From positions 7,378,001-7,442,000 of the forward strand of contig NZ_CP108055.1 in NCBI RefSeq assembly GCF_036174265.1: a DNA stretch of 64,000 nt, read 5' to 3'. Every line of letters begins with the position of its first letter. Positions within the stretch are counted from its first letter, which is position 1. A model generated the notes under the pieces. The model made no database searches. It was not told the origin of the DNA and saw nothing but the letters and a program-made list of their open reading frames with translations. Position numbers and translations under genes: made by a program. The DNA comes from Streptomyces sp. NBC_00285. Lineage in GTDB: Bacteria > Actinomycetota > Actinomycetes > Streptomycetales > Streptomycetaceae. This document shows positions 1-8,573 of this stretch, one piece after another.

Positions 1-258
1 CTCGCCGAACTGCTGGCCCGCGCCCTCGTCGTCGCCGTCGGCTGCAGCGGCCTCGGCCTGGACCGGTTCCTGCGCCTCTTCGGCCCGCTGGCCGCGTCGA
101 TGGCGTACGTCTGGCCGCTGCTGCTGGCCGTGCTCATCTCGCTGGCCCTGTTCACATCCCCCCTGCCCGGCACCCCGGCCGCCCGCCGCTGCCTGCGCCA
201 ACCGGCCACACGCGTGCGTGCCCCGCGTGTCCTGCGCACCCTGGAGACCCCGCGATGA
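1..258 (+). CDS. C-terminal end of a membrane protein (5' truncated by window edge)
   Basis: An open frame runs in from the left edge and stops at TGA 256-258, sharing ATGA with the next gene. The visible 85 residues contain one long hydrophobic stretch (AYVWPLLLAVLISLALF) followed by an Arg/Pro-rich tail, so this is the end of a membrane-anchored protein. Genes directly upstream of DUF4166 genes are often DoxX-like or oxidoreductase-type proteins, but too little is visible to name the family. The codon third positions are GC-rich as expected for a real gene, and the translational coupling to the next gene supports the frame. Function is not assigned. Confidence 0.5.
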   Translation, partial: LAELLARALVVAVGCSGLGLDRFLRLFGPLAASMAYVWPLLLAVLISLALFTSPLPGTPAARRCLRQPATRVRAPRVLRTLETPR

Positions 259-935
259 CCTCGATGTTCCGCACGGTGATGGGTGCCGACTTCGACCGCC
301 TGCATCCCCAGCTCCAGCGCCGCTTCTCGGTCGGTCTCGCGAGCGGCGAGGCCTGCACCGGCCGGGGTGTGATGGACCGCGTCTGGCACGGCCGGACCTT
401 CGTGAAGCCGTTCCTGGCGCTTGGGGCCACGCGCAACATCCTGGTGCCGAGACCGGGGCGGAACGTGCCGTTCGTGATCGAGAACGTGCCCTACGTCGAC
501 ACCTACGGCCGTGAGACGGTGACCTTCGTGCGCACCTTCGACCTGCCCGGCCGCCCCCGACGCTTCGACGCCCAGATGGTGCTGAGCCCCAAGGGTGACC
601 GCATCCTCGACTACCTCGGCACCCACCAGCACCTGGCCAGCGAGCTGCACTTCCACGCCGAGCCCGACGGCTCGCTGCTGATCCGCTCCGGGGAGCACCG
701 GTTCCGGGAGGGCGTGGTGGACCTCCGGGTGCCCGAGCCGGTCGGCGCGACCGCCGAGGTGCGGGAGTCGTACGACGACGAATCCGGCCGCTTCCGCATC
801 CAGGTCCGGGTCGTCAACCGGTACTTCGGCCCGCTCTTCGGCTACGAGGGCTCCTTCGAGGCGACGTACACCGACATCGCCGCCTGCGGAGTGCGCCCCG
901 GTCTCCGGCCGGTCCGCGAGGAGGCGCGCGCATGA
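255..935 (+). CDS. DUF4166 domain protein
   Basis: This 226-residue soluble protein has no signal peptide or membrane segment. The N-terminal half (FRTVMGADFDRLHPQLQRRF) and the body with LASELHFHAEPDGSLLIRSG and the C-terminal FGYEGSFEATY match my recollection of the DUF4166 family, which is found alone or fused to saccharopine-dehydrogenase-like or SDR domains. Its biochemical role is unknown. It overlaps the upstream membrane-protein gene by 4 nt and the downstream TetR gene by 4 nt, so the three are one translationally coupled operon. The TetR product is the obvious candidate regulator of the operon. Confidence 0.75.
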   Translation: MTSMFRTVMGADFDRLHPQLQRRFSVGLASGEACTGRGVMDRVWHGRTFVKPFLALGATRNILVPRPGRNVPFVIENVPYVDTYGRETVTFVRTFDLPGRPRRFDAQMVLSPKGDRILDYLGTHQHLASELHFHAEPDGSLLIRSGEHRFREGVVDLRVPEPVGATAEVRESYDDESGRFRIQVRVVNRYFGPLFGYEGSFEATYTDIAACGVRPGLRPVREEARA

Positions 936-1582
936 GTCCCGAGACCGCGAAGTCCCTGGAGACGAAGACCAAACTCCTGGAAGGCGCCCTGCGGACCCTC
1001 ACCGAACAGGGCATCGCCAAGACCTCCGCCCGCACGGTCGCGGCGACCGCCGGGGTCAACCAGGCCCTGGTCTTCTACCACTTCGGTTCCGTCGACGAAC
1101 TCCTCGCGGCGGCCTGCCGCTACGGGGCCGAACGTTCGGTGGCCCGGTACCGGGACCGGTTCGCCGCGGTGAGCTCGCTGTCCGAACTCCTCGTGGTGGG
1201 GCGGCGCGTCCACGAGGAGGAGCGGGCCGGCGGACATGTCGCCCTCCTCGGCCAGCTGCTGGCCGGTGCCCAGACCCACGCCACGCTCGGCCCGGCCACC
1301 GCGGCGGGTCTGGAGCTGTGGATCGCCGAGATCGAGAAGACCCTCGTCCGGGTCCTCGCGGCCACGCCCTTCGGGGAGTTCGCCGACCCGGCGGGCCTGG
1401 CCCGTGCGGTGGCCGCGTCCTTCGTGGGCATCGAGCTGTACGAAGGGGTCGACGCGGCGGGCGCCGGCGCGGCCCTGGACGCGCTGGAGCAACTCGGCGT
1501 GCTCGTCGCCGCGTTGGAGGACCTGGGCCCGGTCGCCCAGCGCGCGGTGCGCCTCCACCTCCGCAGGACCGGCCGCCGCTGA
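932..1582 (+). CDS. TetR/AcrR-family transcriptional regulator
   Basis: The 216-residue protein has a TetR_N DNA-binding domain at about residues 8-55. It reads as helix 1 (LETKTKLLEGALRTLTEQG), the HTH (TSARTVAATAGVNQALVFYH) and then the usual F-G-S-V-D-E-L-L linker. The C-terminal ligand domain is Ala/Leu-rich and carries no recognisable subgroup motif. The ATG overlaps the stop of the DUF4166 gene (ATGA), so the regulator is the last gene of the operon. By family habit it may autoregulate that operon. The ligand is unknown. There are 274 non-coding bases before the next start; I see no clear terminator there. Confidence 0.9.
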   Translation: MSPETAKSLETKTKLLEGALRTLTEQGIAKTSARTVAATAGVNQALVFYHFGSVDELLAAACRYGAERSVARYRDRFAAVSSLSELLVVGRRVHEEERAGGHVALLGQLLAGAQTHATLGPATAAGLELWIAEIEKTLVRVLAATPFGEFADPAGLARAVAASFVGIELYEGVDAAGAGAALDALEQLGVLVAALEDLGPVAQRAVRLHLRRTGRR

Positions 1583-1856
1583 CCACGACGCCCCGGCGAG
1601 GGGACACCACGCCCGCCGCCGACAGTCGGCTGGAGGTCCGCCACGGCGGCCGCCGCTGGGCGGAGGGCGTGGTGCATCTGCTACCTGGCGTCGGCTGATC
1701 CGGAGCGACATCCCGAACGACCGCGTCCCGCGCCGGGGCACGGCCACCGGCACCCGCCTGGACGCTCCCGGGTAGCCATGCCCATGAATCTCCACTTCTG
1801 TGTGGATATCGAATCCCTTGCGGGGTCGATCACTCCTCACTCAACCGGAGGGCACC

Positions 1857-3626
1857 GTGCGGCCGGACGGCTACGACTACGACACCTACAGCCGACTCGC
1901 CGGGCCGCTCACGGAGCCGGCCGGGTCGGCGTACCGGGTGCAGTACACCTCGCTGCTGTCGAGGGAGCCCCGCCGAATACGTGCCGTCCTGCTGATGTGC
2001 CTGGCGCCGCTCCTCACCGCGGCCCTCCTCGTCTACCTCGTGTGGCCCAGCCACTGGGTGGAACGCGAGGGCGGGGCGTCCTGGATGGTCCACCTCGATG
2101 TCGTGATGCTCATAGCCATCGGCCTGATCGAGCTGTTCATGGTGGTCAACGTCGCCTCCGTCGCCCACGCCACCCTCGTCGCCAGGGACCCCGTCCCCGT
2201 CGTCCCCGAGGCCGGCACCCGCGTCGCCTTCCTCACGACGTACGTCCCCGGCAAGGAACCCCTCGCGATGGTCCGCGCCACCCTCGAAGGTGCCACGAGG
2301 ATCACCCACACCGGTCCCCTGGACGTCTGGCTCCTCGACGAAGGGGATGACGCACAGGCCAGGGCCCTGTGCGTGGAACTCGGAGTGCGCCACTTCACCC
2401 GCCACGGCGTTCCCGAGTGGAACCGTGCGAAGGGCGTCCACAAGGCCCGCACCAAGCACGGCAACTACAACGCCTGGCTCGCGATGCACGGCGACGCCTA
2501 CGAGTTCTACGCCTCCGTGGACACGGACCACGTCCCGCTCCCGAACTTCCTGGAGCGGATGATGGGGTACTTCCGCGACCCGGACGTCGCCTTCGTCGTG
2601 GGACCGCAGGTGTACGGCAACTACCACAACCCCGTCACCAAGGCCGCCGAGTCCCAGCAGTTCCTCTTCCACGCGCTGATCCAGCGGGCCGGAAACCGGT
2701 ACCGCTCACCCATGTTCGTCGGCACCAACAACGTCGTACGCATCGCCGCCGTCAAGCAGATCGGCGGCCTGTACGACTCCATCACCGAGGACATGGCCAC
2801 CGGCTTCGAACTCCACCGGCACCGCAACCCGCGAACGGGCACCCGCTGGCGGTCCGTCTACACCCCGGACGTGCTGGCCGTGGGCGAGGGCCCGGCCTCC
2901 TGGACCGACTTCTTCACCCAGCAGCTGCGCTGGTCGAGAGGGACGTACGAGACGCTTCTCAAGCAGTACTGGAAGGCGCCCTTCACCATGCCTCCCGGCC
3001 GCCTGTTCTCCTACACCCTGATGCTCGTCTACTACCCGATGACCGCCGTCAACTGGTTCCTCGGCATCCTCAGCTGCTTCCTGTTCCTCTGGTTCGGCGC
3101 CTCCGGCACCCAGGTCGCCGCCTCCGTCTGGCTGATGCTCTACAGCGACGCGGCCGCCCTCCAGATCGGGCTCTACCTGTGGAACCGGCGCCACAACGTC
3201 TCCCCGCACGAGCCGGAGGGCTCCAGCGGCCTCGCGGGCATGGCGATGTCGGCCCTGTCCGCGCCGATCTACCTCAAGTCCCTCGGCGAGGCACTCATCA
3301 GGAAGCCCAGCCGTTTCGTGGTGACGCCCAAGGGCGGTGACAGCAGCCCCGACCGACTGTGGACCTTCCGGATCCACCTGTTCTGGGCGGTTCTCCTCGC
3401 GACCTCCCTGGCCGCGTCGGTCGTCCTCGGCCACACACACGCGGCCATGCGCACCTGGGCGGCCCTCGCCATGGTGATCGCGCTCGCGCCGGTCGCGGTG
3501 TGGGTCTCGACGCTGCTGAAGGAGCGCCGGGAGCGGCAGGCGCTCACCACGGCGCCGAGAGTCGTCGACGAACCCGCCCTCGCCACCTCCTCTTCCGTCT
3601 CCGGCACCACGACAGGGGGCAACTAG
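1857..3626 (+). CDS. cslA: cellulose synthase-like glycosyltransferase, family GT2 (CslA)
   Basis: A processive inverting GT2 synthase of 589 residues that polymerises a beta-linked glycan at the membrane. It has two N-terminal membrane segments (about 43-61 and 82-105) and a cytosolic GT domain with LLDEGDD (about 159-165), DTD at 222-224 (nucleotide-sugar and metal binding), TED at 310-312 (catalytic base) and QQLRW at 355-359. At least four C-terminal membrane segments follow. I chose GTG 1857 because GGAGGG at 1847-1852 lies 4 nt upstream; the GTG at 1800 has no such site. It is followed 3 nt later by glxA, the known partner in Streptomyces tip-glycan synthesis and hyphal morphogenesis. 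The exact product (cellulose-like or another beta-glucan) cannot be read from sequence. Confidence 0.93.
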   Translation: MRPDGYDYDTYSRLAGPLTEPAGSAYRVQYTSLLSREPRRIRAVLLMCLAPLLTAALLVYLVWPSHWVEREGGASWMVHLDVVMLIAIGLIELFMVVNVASVAHATLVARDPVPVVPEAGTRVAFLTTYVPGKEPLAMVRATLEGATRITHTGPLDVWLLDEGDDAQARALCVELGVRHFTRHGVPEWNRAKGVHKARTKHGNYNAWLAMHGDAYEFYASVDTDHVPLPNFLERMMGYFRDPDVAFVVGPQVYGNYHNPVTKAAESQQFLFHALIQRAGNRYRSPMFVGTNNVVRIAAVKQIGGLYDSITEDMATGFELHRHRNPRTGTRWRSVYTPDVLAVGEGPASWTDFFTQQLRWSRGTYETLLKQYWKAPFTMPPGRLFSYTLMLVYYPMTAVNWFLGILSCFLFLWFGASGTQVAASVWLMLYSDAAALQIGLYLWNRRHNVSPHEPEGSSGLAGMAMSALSAPIYLKSLGEALIRKPSRFVVTPKGGDSSPDRLWTFRIHLFWAVLLATSLAASVVLGHTHAAMRTWAALAMVIALAPVAVWVSTLLKERRERQALTTAPRVVDEPALATSSSVSGTTTGGN

Positions 3627-3629
3627 GCC

Positions 3630-5585
3630 ATGGCCTACCAGCCGTCGCAGAAGACCAAGAAGACCGTCCTCGGTATCGGCGGCATCGCGCTCCTCGCCGG
3701 ACTCAACGCCCCCGCCGCGCTCGACCTCGCGGGCGAGAAGTACCACGCGTACCGGATCTCACGGCCCGAGTACCAGGCGAAGTACGGCAGTTGGAGCCGG
3801 ATCGACATCCCCGAGAAGTACCGCACCAACGCCATCCACGCGGCCCTTCTCCACACCGGCAAGGTGCTGATCGTCGCCGGGTCGGGCAACGAGGTGAAGA
3901 AGTTCGACGAGGGGTCCTTCGACACGATCCTGTGGGACCCGAAGGCGAACACCTTCAAGAAGATCCCCACCCCCGACGACTTCTTCTGCTCCGGACACGC
4001 CCAACTCCCCGACGGCCGCCTCCTCGTGGCCGGCGGCACCGCCCGCTACGAGCTCCTCGACGGCGAGACCCAGCGGGCCGGCGGCGGTATGCGGGTCAAG
4101 AACGAGAACCCCGACAAGGCGATGTTCCTGAAGAAGGGCACCCGCTTCCGCTCGCCCGCCGGAGTCGAGTACGTCAGCCGGTTCGACGTCACCGTCCCCA
4201 AGGCCAAACGCGCCCAGAAGGTGACCTACAACCGGGCCGGGGTGATGCAGCCCTGGCAGACCCAGGTGACCGCGAGCGAGGTCCGGGTCTTCGTCGAGGC
4301 CGCCGAGAAGGGGCCGATGTCGGTCACCGAGACGCAGGCGCAGTACGAGGTCGTCGGCCTCAAGGGCAAGGACAACGACAACACGTACGGGCTCAGCGAG
4401 AAGATCACCATGGACAAGCAGGACTTCCAGGGGATCCGCGCCGCCTACGAGTTCGACCCGACGGCCGAGCGGTACGTCCCGGTCGCCCCGATGGACAAGG
4501 CCCGCTGGTACCCGACCCTGGTCGGCCTCGACGACGGCCGTGTCCTCGCCGTGTCCGGCCTCGACGACGTCGGCGTGATCGACCCCGGCGACAACGAGAT
4601 CTACGACCCGAAGACCAAGAAGTGGACCCGCGGCCCCAAGCGCTACTTCCCGACCTACCCCGCGCTCTTCCTCACCAAGGGCGGCAAGCTCTTCTACCCG
4701 GCGTCCAACGCCGGTTACGGCCCCGCCGACAGGGGCCGCGAGCCCGGCCTGTGGGACCTGAAGACCAACACCTTCAAGAAGGTGACCGGCCTGCGCGACC
4801 CCGACGAGACCGAGACCTCCGCCTCACTGCTCCTGCCGCCCGCGCAGGACCAGAAGGTGATGATCCTGGGCGGCGGAGGCGTCGGCGAGTCCAGGAGGTC
4901 GACGCCCCGCACGGCCGTCGTCGACCTGAAGAAGGACAACCCCGTCTTCGAGGAAGGCCCCAGCCTCCCGCAGGGCACGCGCTACCTGAACAGCGTGATC
5001 ATGCCGGACGACACCGTCTTCACCTCGAACGGCTCCGAGGACTACCGCGGCCGCAGCGCCAGCAACATCCTCAAGGCCCAGTTCTACGACCCCAAGGGCA
5101 ACGTCTTCCGGGAGGCCGCGGCCCCGACCGTCGGCCGCAACTACCACTCCGAGGGGCTGTTGCTGCCAGACGGAAGGGTCGCCACCTTCGGCTCCGACCC
5201 GCTCTTCGACGACCAGCAGAACACCAAGCTCGGCCACTTCGAGCAGCGCATGGAGATCTTCACCCCGCCCGCGCTGCACCGCAACGCCACCATCAGGCCC
5301 GCACTGGAGGACGGCCCGCGGCTGCTCGATCCGCACCGCCGGGCCACCTACCGGACCGGTCACCCCGAGCGGATCGTCAAGGCCCGGCTGATGCGGCCCA
5401 GCGCGGTCACGCACACCACCGACGTCGAGCAGCGGTCCATCGAGCTCGGCCTGACCAAGGGCGCCGACTCGGTGACGGTCGAGGTGCCGAAGGACCGCGC
5501 CCTCGTACCGCCGGGCTGGTACATGCTGTTCGTGACGGACGCGGACGGAACGCCGTCCGAGGCGAAGTGGCTCCAGGTCAAGTGA
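3630..5585 (+). CDS. glxA: GlxA, copper-radical (galactose oxidase-like) oxidase
   Basis: A 651-residue extracytoplasmic oxidase with an uncleaved-looking signal anchor (about residues 13-30), a kelch-type beta-propeller and a C-terminal DUF1929-like domain. The residues that build the Tyr-Cys radical copper site of galactose oxidase are all present by motif: Cys120 in FFCSGH (cross-linked Cys), Tyr294 in ARWYPT (radical Tyr), Tyr505-His506 in GRNYHSEGLLLPDGR, and His595 in AVTHTTDVEQR. In Streptomyces, GlxA oxidises or shapes the glycan made by CslA, and its loss affects hyphal development. It starts 3 nt after the cslA stop, so co-transcription is expected. It ends 4 nt before the convergent cslZ stop, with no room for a terminator. 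Confidence 0.93.
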   Translation: MAYQPSQKTKKTVLGIGGIALLAGLNAPAALDLAGEKYHAYRISRPEYQAKYGSWSRIDIPEKYRTNAIHAALLHTGKVLIVAGSGNEVKKFDEGSFDTILWDPKANTFKKIPTPDDFFCSGHAQLPDGRLLVAGGTARYELLDGETQRAGGGMRVKNENPDKAMFLKKGTRFRSPAGVEYVSRFDVTVPKAKRAQKVTYNRAGVMQPWQTQVTASEVRVFVEAAEKGPMSVTETQAQYEVVGLKGKDNDNTYGLSEKITMDKQDFQGIRAAYEFDPTAERYVPVAPMDKARWYPTLVGLDDGRVLAVSGLDDVGVIDPGDNEIYDPKTKKWTRGPKRYFPTYPALFLTKGGKLFYPASNAGYGPADRGREPGLWDLKTNTFKKVTGLRDPDETETSASLLLPPAQDQKVMILGGGGVGESRRSTPRTAVVDLKKDNPVFEEGPSLPQGTRYLNSVIMPDDTVFTSNGSEDYRGRSASNILKAQFYDPKGNVFREAAAPTVGRNYHSEGLLLPDGRVATFGSDPLFDDQQNTKLGHFEQRMEIFTPPALHRNATIRPALEDGPRLLDPHRRATYRTGHPERIVKARLMRPSAVTHTTDVEQRSIELGLTKGADSVTVEVPKDRALVPPGWYMLFVTDADGTPSEAKWLQVK

Positions 5586-5589
5586 TGGA

Positions 5590-6582
5590 TCAGCCCTGCG
5601 AGTTGTGCGCCAGTCCCAGGGCGTACTCCGGCCACCACTGACCGGCGTCGGGGCCGCCCTGGCAGGTGCCGTCCGACTCCCCGGGCCGCTTGATCCACAG
5701 ATAGGCGTCCAGGGCGGGCTCGCCGGTGTCGGTGGTGGGGCGGGTGCCCAGTGCCCGGCCGGGCGGGTTGCACCAGGCGCCGGGCAGGGGCCCGTTGCCG
5801 TTGCGGCTGCTGTCGATGACGAAGTGCTTGCCGCCGAGGCCGGCCGAGAGCTGGAGGCCGTACTTCTTGGTGGCCGCGTCCGTCTGGAAGTTGGCGACGT
5901 TCAGGGAGAAGCCGTCGGCGCCCGCGACACCGGCCCGTCGGAGCGGGGCGACCAGCCGCCGCGGCTCCCGGATCCAGGCCGGGTTGCCCGCGTCCAGGTA
6001 CACCTTGGTGCCCGGCTGCTGCTTCAGCCGGGCGATCGCCTCCTTGAGCAGCTGCTCGCGCTCGGCCGCGTACTCCCCGGGCGTGCAGCCGTCGACGGTG
6101 TGCGCCACCGCGTCCGGCTCCAGCACCACCAGCGCCTTCGCCGAGCCCAGTCCCTCGGCGAACTTCCCGATCCACGCCCGGTAGGCGTCCGCGTCCGCGG
6201 CCCCGCCCGCCGAGTGCTGGCCGCAGTCCCGGTGCGGGATGTCGTACGCCACGAACAGTGCCGTACGTCCTTCCTGGGACGCCGACGCGGTGGCCGCCCT
6301 GATCACCGGGGCCGGATCGATCTCGCCGGCCGGCCACAGCGCGGCCGGTTCGCCGGCGATTCGCTCCAGCAGTGCGGCGTCCCGGGTACGGCCCTGCCGC
6401 TGCCACAGCTGGATCTGCTGGGCGGCGGAGCTCGCGGGGTCGACCCAGAACGGCTGGGCGGCGTTCGCCTTCGCGGAGGCGGCGCCGGCGACGGAGGCCT
6501 CGCCGACCCCGGAAGCGGACGAACAGCCCGTCGCGAGTCCGAGCGCCGCGAGCGCCGCGAAAGCGTGGATCAGCCGGGACAT
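5590..6582 (-). CDS. cslZ: CslZ, GH6-family endoglucanase lipoprotein
   Basis: A 330-residue secreted glycoside hydrolase of family 6 (endo-beta-1,4-glucanase or cellobiohydrolase fold). The N-terminus is a lipoprotein signal (MSRLIHAFAALAALGLATGC, Cys20 as the lipidated residue). GH6 landmarks are YDIPHRDCGQHSAGG with Asp119, LEPDAVA with catalytic acid Asp157, and the C-terminal block with NPPGRALG and WIKRPGESDG. I chose ATG 6582 because an AGGGAG site is 4 nt upstream and the lipobox then sits at the normal distance; a longer frame to 6642 has neither. It is convergent with glxA with only 4 nt between stops. It probably trims or releases the glycan made by CslA. Confidence 0.9.
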   Translation of the reverse strand: MSRLIHAFAALAALGLATGCSSASGVGEASVAGAASAKANAAQPFWVDPASSAAQQIQLWQRQGRTRDAALLERIAGEPAALWPAGEIDPAPVIRAATASASQEGRTALFVAYDIPHRDCGQHSAGGAADADAYRAWIGKFAEGLGSAKALVVLEPDAVAHTVDGCTPGEYAAEREQLLKEAIARLKQQPGTKVYLDAGNPAWIREPRRLVAPLRRAGVAGADGFSLNVANFQTDAATKKYGLQLSAGLGGKHFVIDSSRNGNGPLPGAWCNPPGRALGTRPTTDTGEPALDAYLWIKRPGESDGTCQGGPDAGQWWPEYALGLAHNSQG

Positions 6583-6728
6583 GCTGCTCCCTGGGGCGGA
6601 GTGACAGTCGGGCACCAATCGTGACATAGCAGAGTGATTCATCCTGGAAGGGACATGGTCTCGCCTCGCGCGGACCGAAGGACGAGACGGTGCTGACCAC
6701 GATGTGACCGGCCGGTAAGGTCGATGCC

Positions 6729-7238
6729 GTGCCGAAGCCGCTCAGTCTTCCCTTCGACCCCATCGCCCGCGCCGACGAGCTCTGGAAGCAGCGCTGGGGA
6801 AACGTGCCGTCCATGTCCGCGATCACCTCGATCATGCGCGCACAGCAGATCCTGCTCAGCGAGGTCGACGCGGTGGTCAAGCCGTACGGACTGACCTTCG
6901 CGCGGTACGAGGCGCTGGTGCTGCTCAACTTCTCCAAGGCGGGGGAGCTGACCATGTCGAAGATCGGCGAGCGGCTCATGGTGCACCCCACCTCCGTGAC
7001 GAACACCGTGGACCGCCTGGTGAAGTCCGGTCTGGTCGACAAGCGGCCCAATCCCAACGACGGGCGCGGCACCCTCGCCTCCATCACCGGCAAGGGCCGT
7101 GAGGTCGTCGAGGCGGCCACCCGTGACCTCATGGCGATGGACTTCGGGCTCGGGGTGTACGACGCCGAGGAGTGCGCGGAGATCTTCGCGATGCTGCGGC
7201 CGCTGAGGGTCGCCGCCCGGGACTTCGACGAGGAGTGA
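6729..7238 (+). CDS. MarR-family transcriptional regulator
   Basis: A 169-residue winged-helix protein. The MarR core covers about residues 30-135: the dimerisation helix (SAITSIMRAQQILLSEVDAV), the recognition region (LTMSKIGERLMVHPTSVTNT) and the wing with R-P-N-P-N-D-G-R-G. The start is GTG 6729; a nearby ATG at 6724 is out of frame. It is divergent from cslZ with 146 nt between starts, so it could control either side. It lies 64 nt upstream of the DUF3817 gene on the same strand. The ligand is unknown. Confidence 0.88.
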   Translation: MPKPLSLPFDPIARADELWKQRWGNVPSMSAITSIMRAQQILLSEVDAVVKPYGLTFARYEALVLLNFSKAGELTMSKIGERLMVHPTSVTNTVDRLVKSGLVDKRPNPNDGRGTLASITGKGREVVEAATRDLMAMDFGLGVYDAEECAEIFAMLRPLRVAARDFDEE

Positions 7239-7302
7239 CCCCGGCCGGGGAAGGGGCGACCCGGGCCAAGATCTCCCGGAACGGGTGGTTACGCTCGGAC
7301 GC

Positions 7303-7641
7303 ATGAAAAAGAGCGTGCTGACCCGCTACCGCGTCCTGGCCTACGTCACCGGTGTGCTGCTGGTCCTGCTGTGCCTGAGCATGATCGCCAAGTACGGCTT
7401 CGACATCGACGGTGCCGCCGACTTCACCCGCGTCGTCGCCATCGCGCACGGCTGGCTGTACGTCGTCTACCTGGTCTTCGCCTTCGACCTGGGCTCCAAG
7501 GCGAAGTGGCCGGTCGGCAAGCAGCTGTGGGTCCTGCTCGCCGGGACGGTCCCCACGGCCGCCTTCTTCGTGGAGCGGAAGATCACTCACGAGCTCGAGG
7601 GCAGGATCGTGGACGCGGCTCCGGCGCCCGTCAAGGCGTAG
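7303..7641 (+). CDS. DUF3817 small integral membrane protein
   Basis: A 112-residue protein with three clear membrane helices (about 10-30, 45-62 and 74-92). The composition and the segment AIAHGWLYVVYLVFAFDL fit DUF3817, a family of small actinobacterial and other bacterial membrane proteins of unknown function. ATG 7303 is preferred; an in-frame GTG 18 nt upstream (7285) would add six residues only. It is on the same strand as the MarR gene with a short gap, which suggests shared transcription. Confidence 0.85.
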   Translation: MKKSVLTRYRVLAYVTGVLLVLLCLSMIAKYGFDIDGAADFTRVVAIAHGWLYVVYLVFAFDLGSKAKWPVGKQLWVLLAGTVPTAAFFVERKITHELEGRIVDAAPAPVKA

Positions 7642-7703
7642 CCCCACCGCCGTCGGAGCTGGGCGGCGGGACGAGTGGGGGAGTGCACGGAGCCGCCGGG
7701 GTG

Positions 7704-8342
7704 CTAGGAGCGGCCCTTCTCGGCGGACGTTCCCGCCAGGCCCGTCAGCAGGACCTGGGTGAAGCCGTGGGCCCATTCCGCGTCCGCGGGTTCCGCGCTC
7801 ACCAGGGTGCGGTGGACCACCGCACCCGCCACCATGTCGAAGATCAGGTCGACCGTGCGGGTCGTTTCCCCCAGGTCCGACTCCGGGGGCAGCTCGCCGC
7901 GCGCCTGGGCGCGCTGCCGGCCCTCCAGGACCAGGCGCTTCTGACGGTCGACGATCGACGAACGGATGCGTTCGCGCAGTGCGTCGTCGCGGCACGACTC
8001 CGCCACCACCGCCATCAGCCCGTTCCGCGCCTCCGGCCGCGCCAGGATCGCCGCGAACTGCAGGACGACGCCCTCGATGTCGGCGGCGAGGGTGCCGCAG
8101 TCGGGCAGTTCCAGTTCGTCGAAGAGTTCCGCCACCGCGTCGACGACGAGTTCGTTCTTGCCGGCCCAGCGGCGGTACAGAGTCGTCTTGGCGACCCCGG
8201 CTCGCGTCGCCACGTCCCCCAAGGTCAGCTTCGACCAGCCCAGTTCCACCAGCGCCTCCCGCGTCGCGGCGAGGATCGCGGTGTCCGCGGCGGCGCTGCG
8301 AGGGCGCCCTGTGGCGCGCGGGGCGGGGGTGCGGCTCTGCAT
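7704..8342 (-). CDS. TetR/AcrR-family transcriptional regulator
   Basis: A 212-residue regulator. The N-terminus is basic and disordered (MQSRTPAPRATGRPRSAAAD). The TetR_N domain then covers about 21-68 (LTLGDVATRAGVAKTTLYRR as the HTH), followed by a C-terminal ligand domain (TetR_C type seen with RRWAGKNELVVDAV). It is convergent with the DUF3817 gene. It is divergent from the thioredoxin-TPR gene, with a 15-bp perfect palindrome at 8427-8441 in the shared upstream region that is a good candidate operator. The ligand is unknown. Confidence 0.88.
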   Translation of the reverse strand: MQSRTPAPRATGRPRSAAADTAILAATREALVELGWSKLTLGDVATRAGVAKTTLYRRWAGKNELVVDAVAELFDELELPDCGTLAADIEGVVLQFAAILARPEARNGLMAVVAESCRDDALRERIRSSIVDRQKRLVLEGRQRAQARGELPPESDLGETTRTVDLIFDMVAGAVVHRTLVSAEPADAEWAHGFTQVLLTGLAGTSAEKGRS

Positions 8343-8426
8343 CCCACGACCATAACCGGCGGTTCACGTGTCGCAGTGAGGGAGATCACCGGGGTGGGGT
8401 ACCGGGCAGCGGTCCGATGCCATTAC

Positions 8427-8441
8427 GCTACGACTCGTAGC
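8427..8441. promoter_or_regulatory. candidate TetR operator palindrome
   Basis: GCTACGACTCGTAGC is a perfect 7-1-7 inverted repeat in the divergent region between the TetR gene (start 8342) and the thioredoxin-TPR gene (start 8574). Size and symmetry fit a TetR dimer site. Binding is inferred from position only. Confidence 0.5.
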
Positions 8442-8573
8442 GGAAGCTCGCGGCGGACGTACGCGAGTGACGGCCAGCACGGCGTGGGGTGGGGACCCGG
8501 CGCCGGGCCGCGCTGCACGACCGGCTTTCAGAACGCTTTTCGCAGACGCGGGCGCACGGGGGAGGATAGGCGC

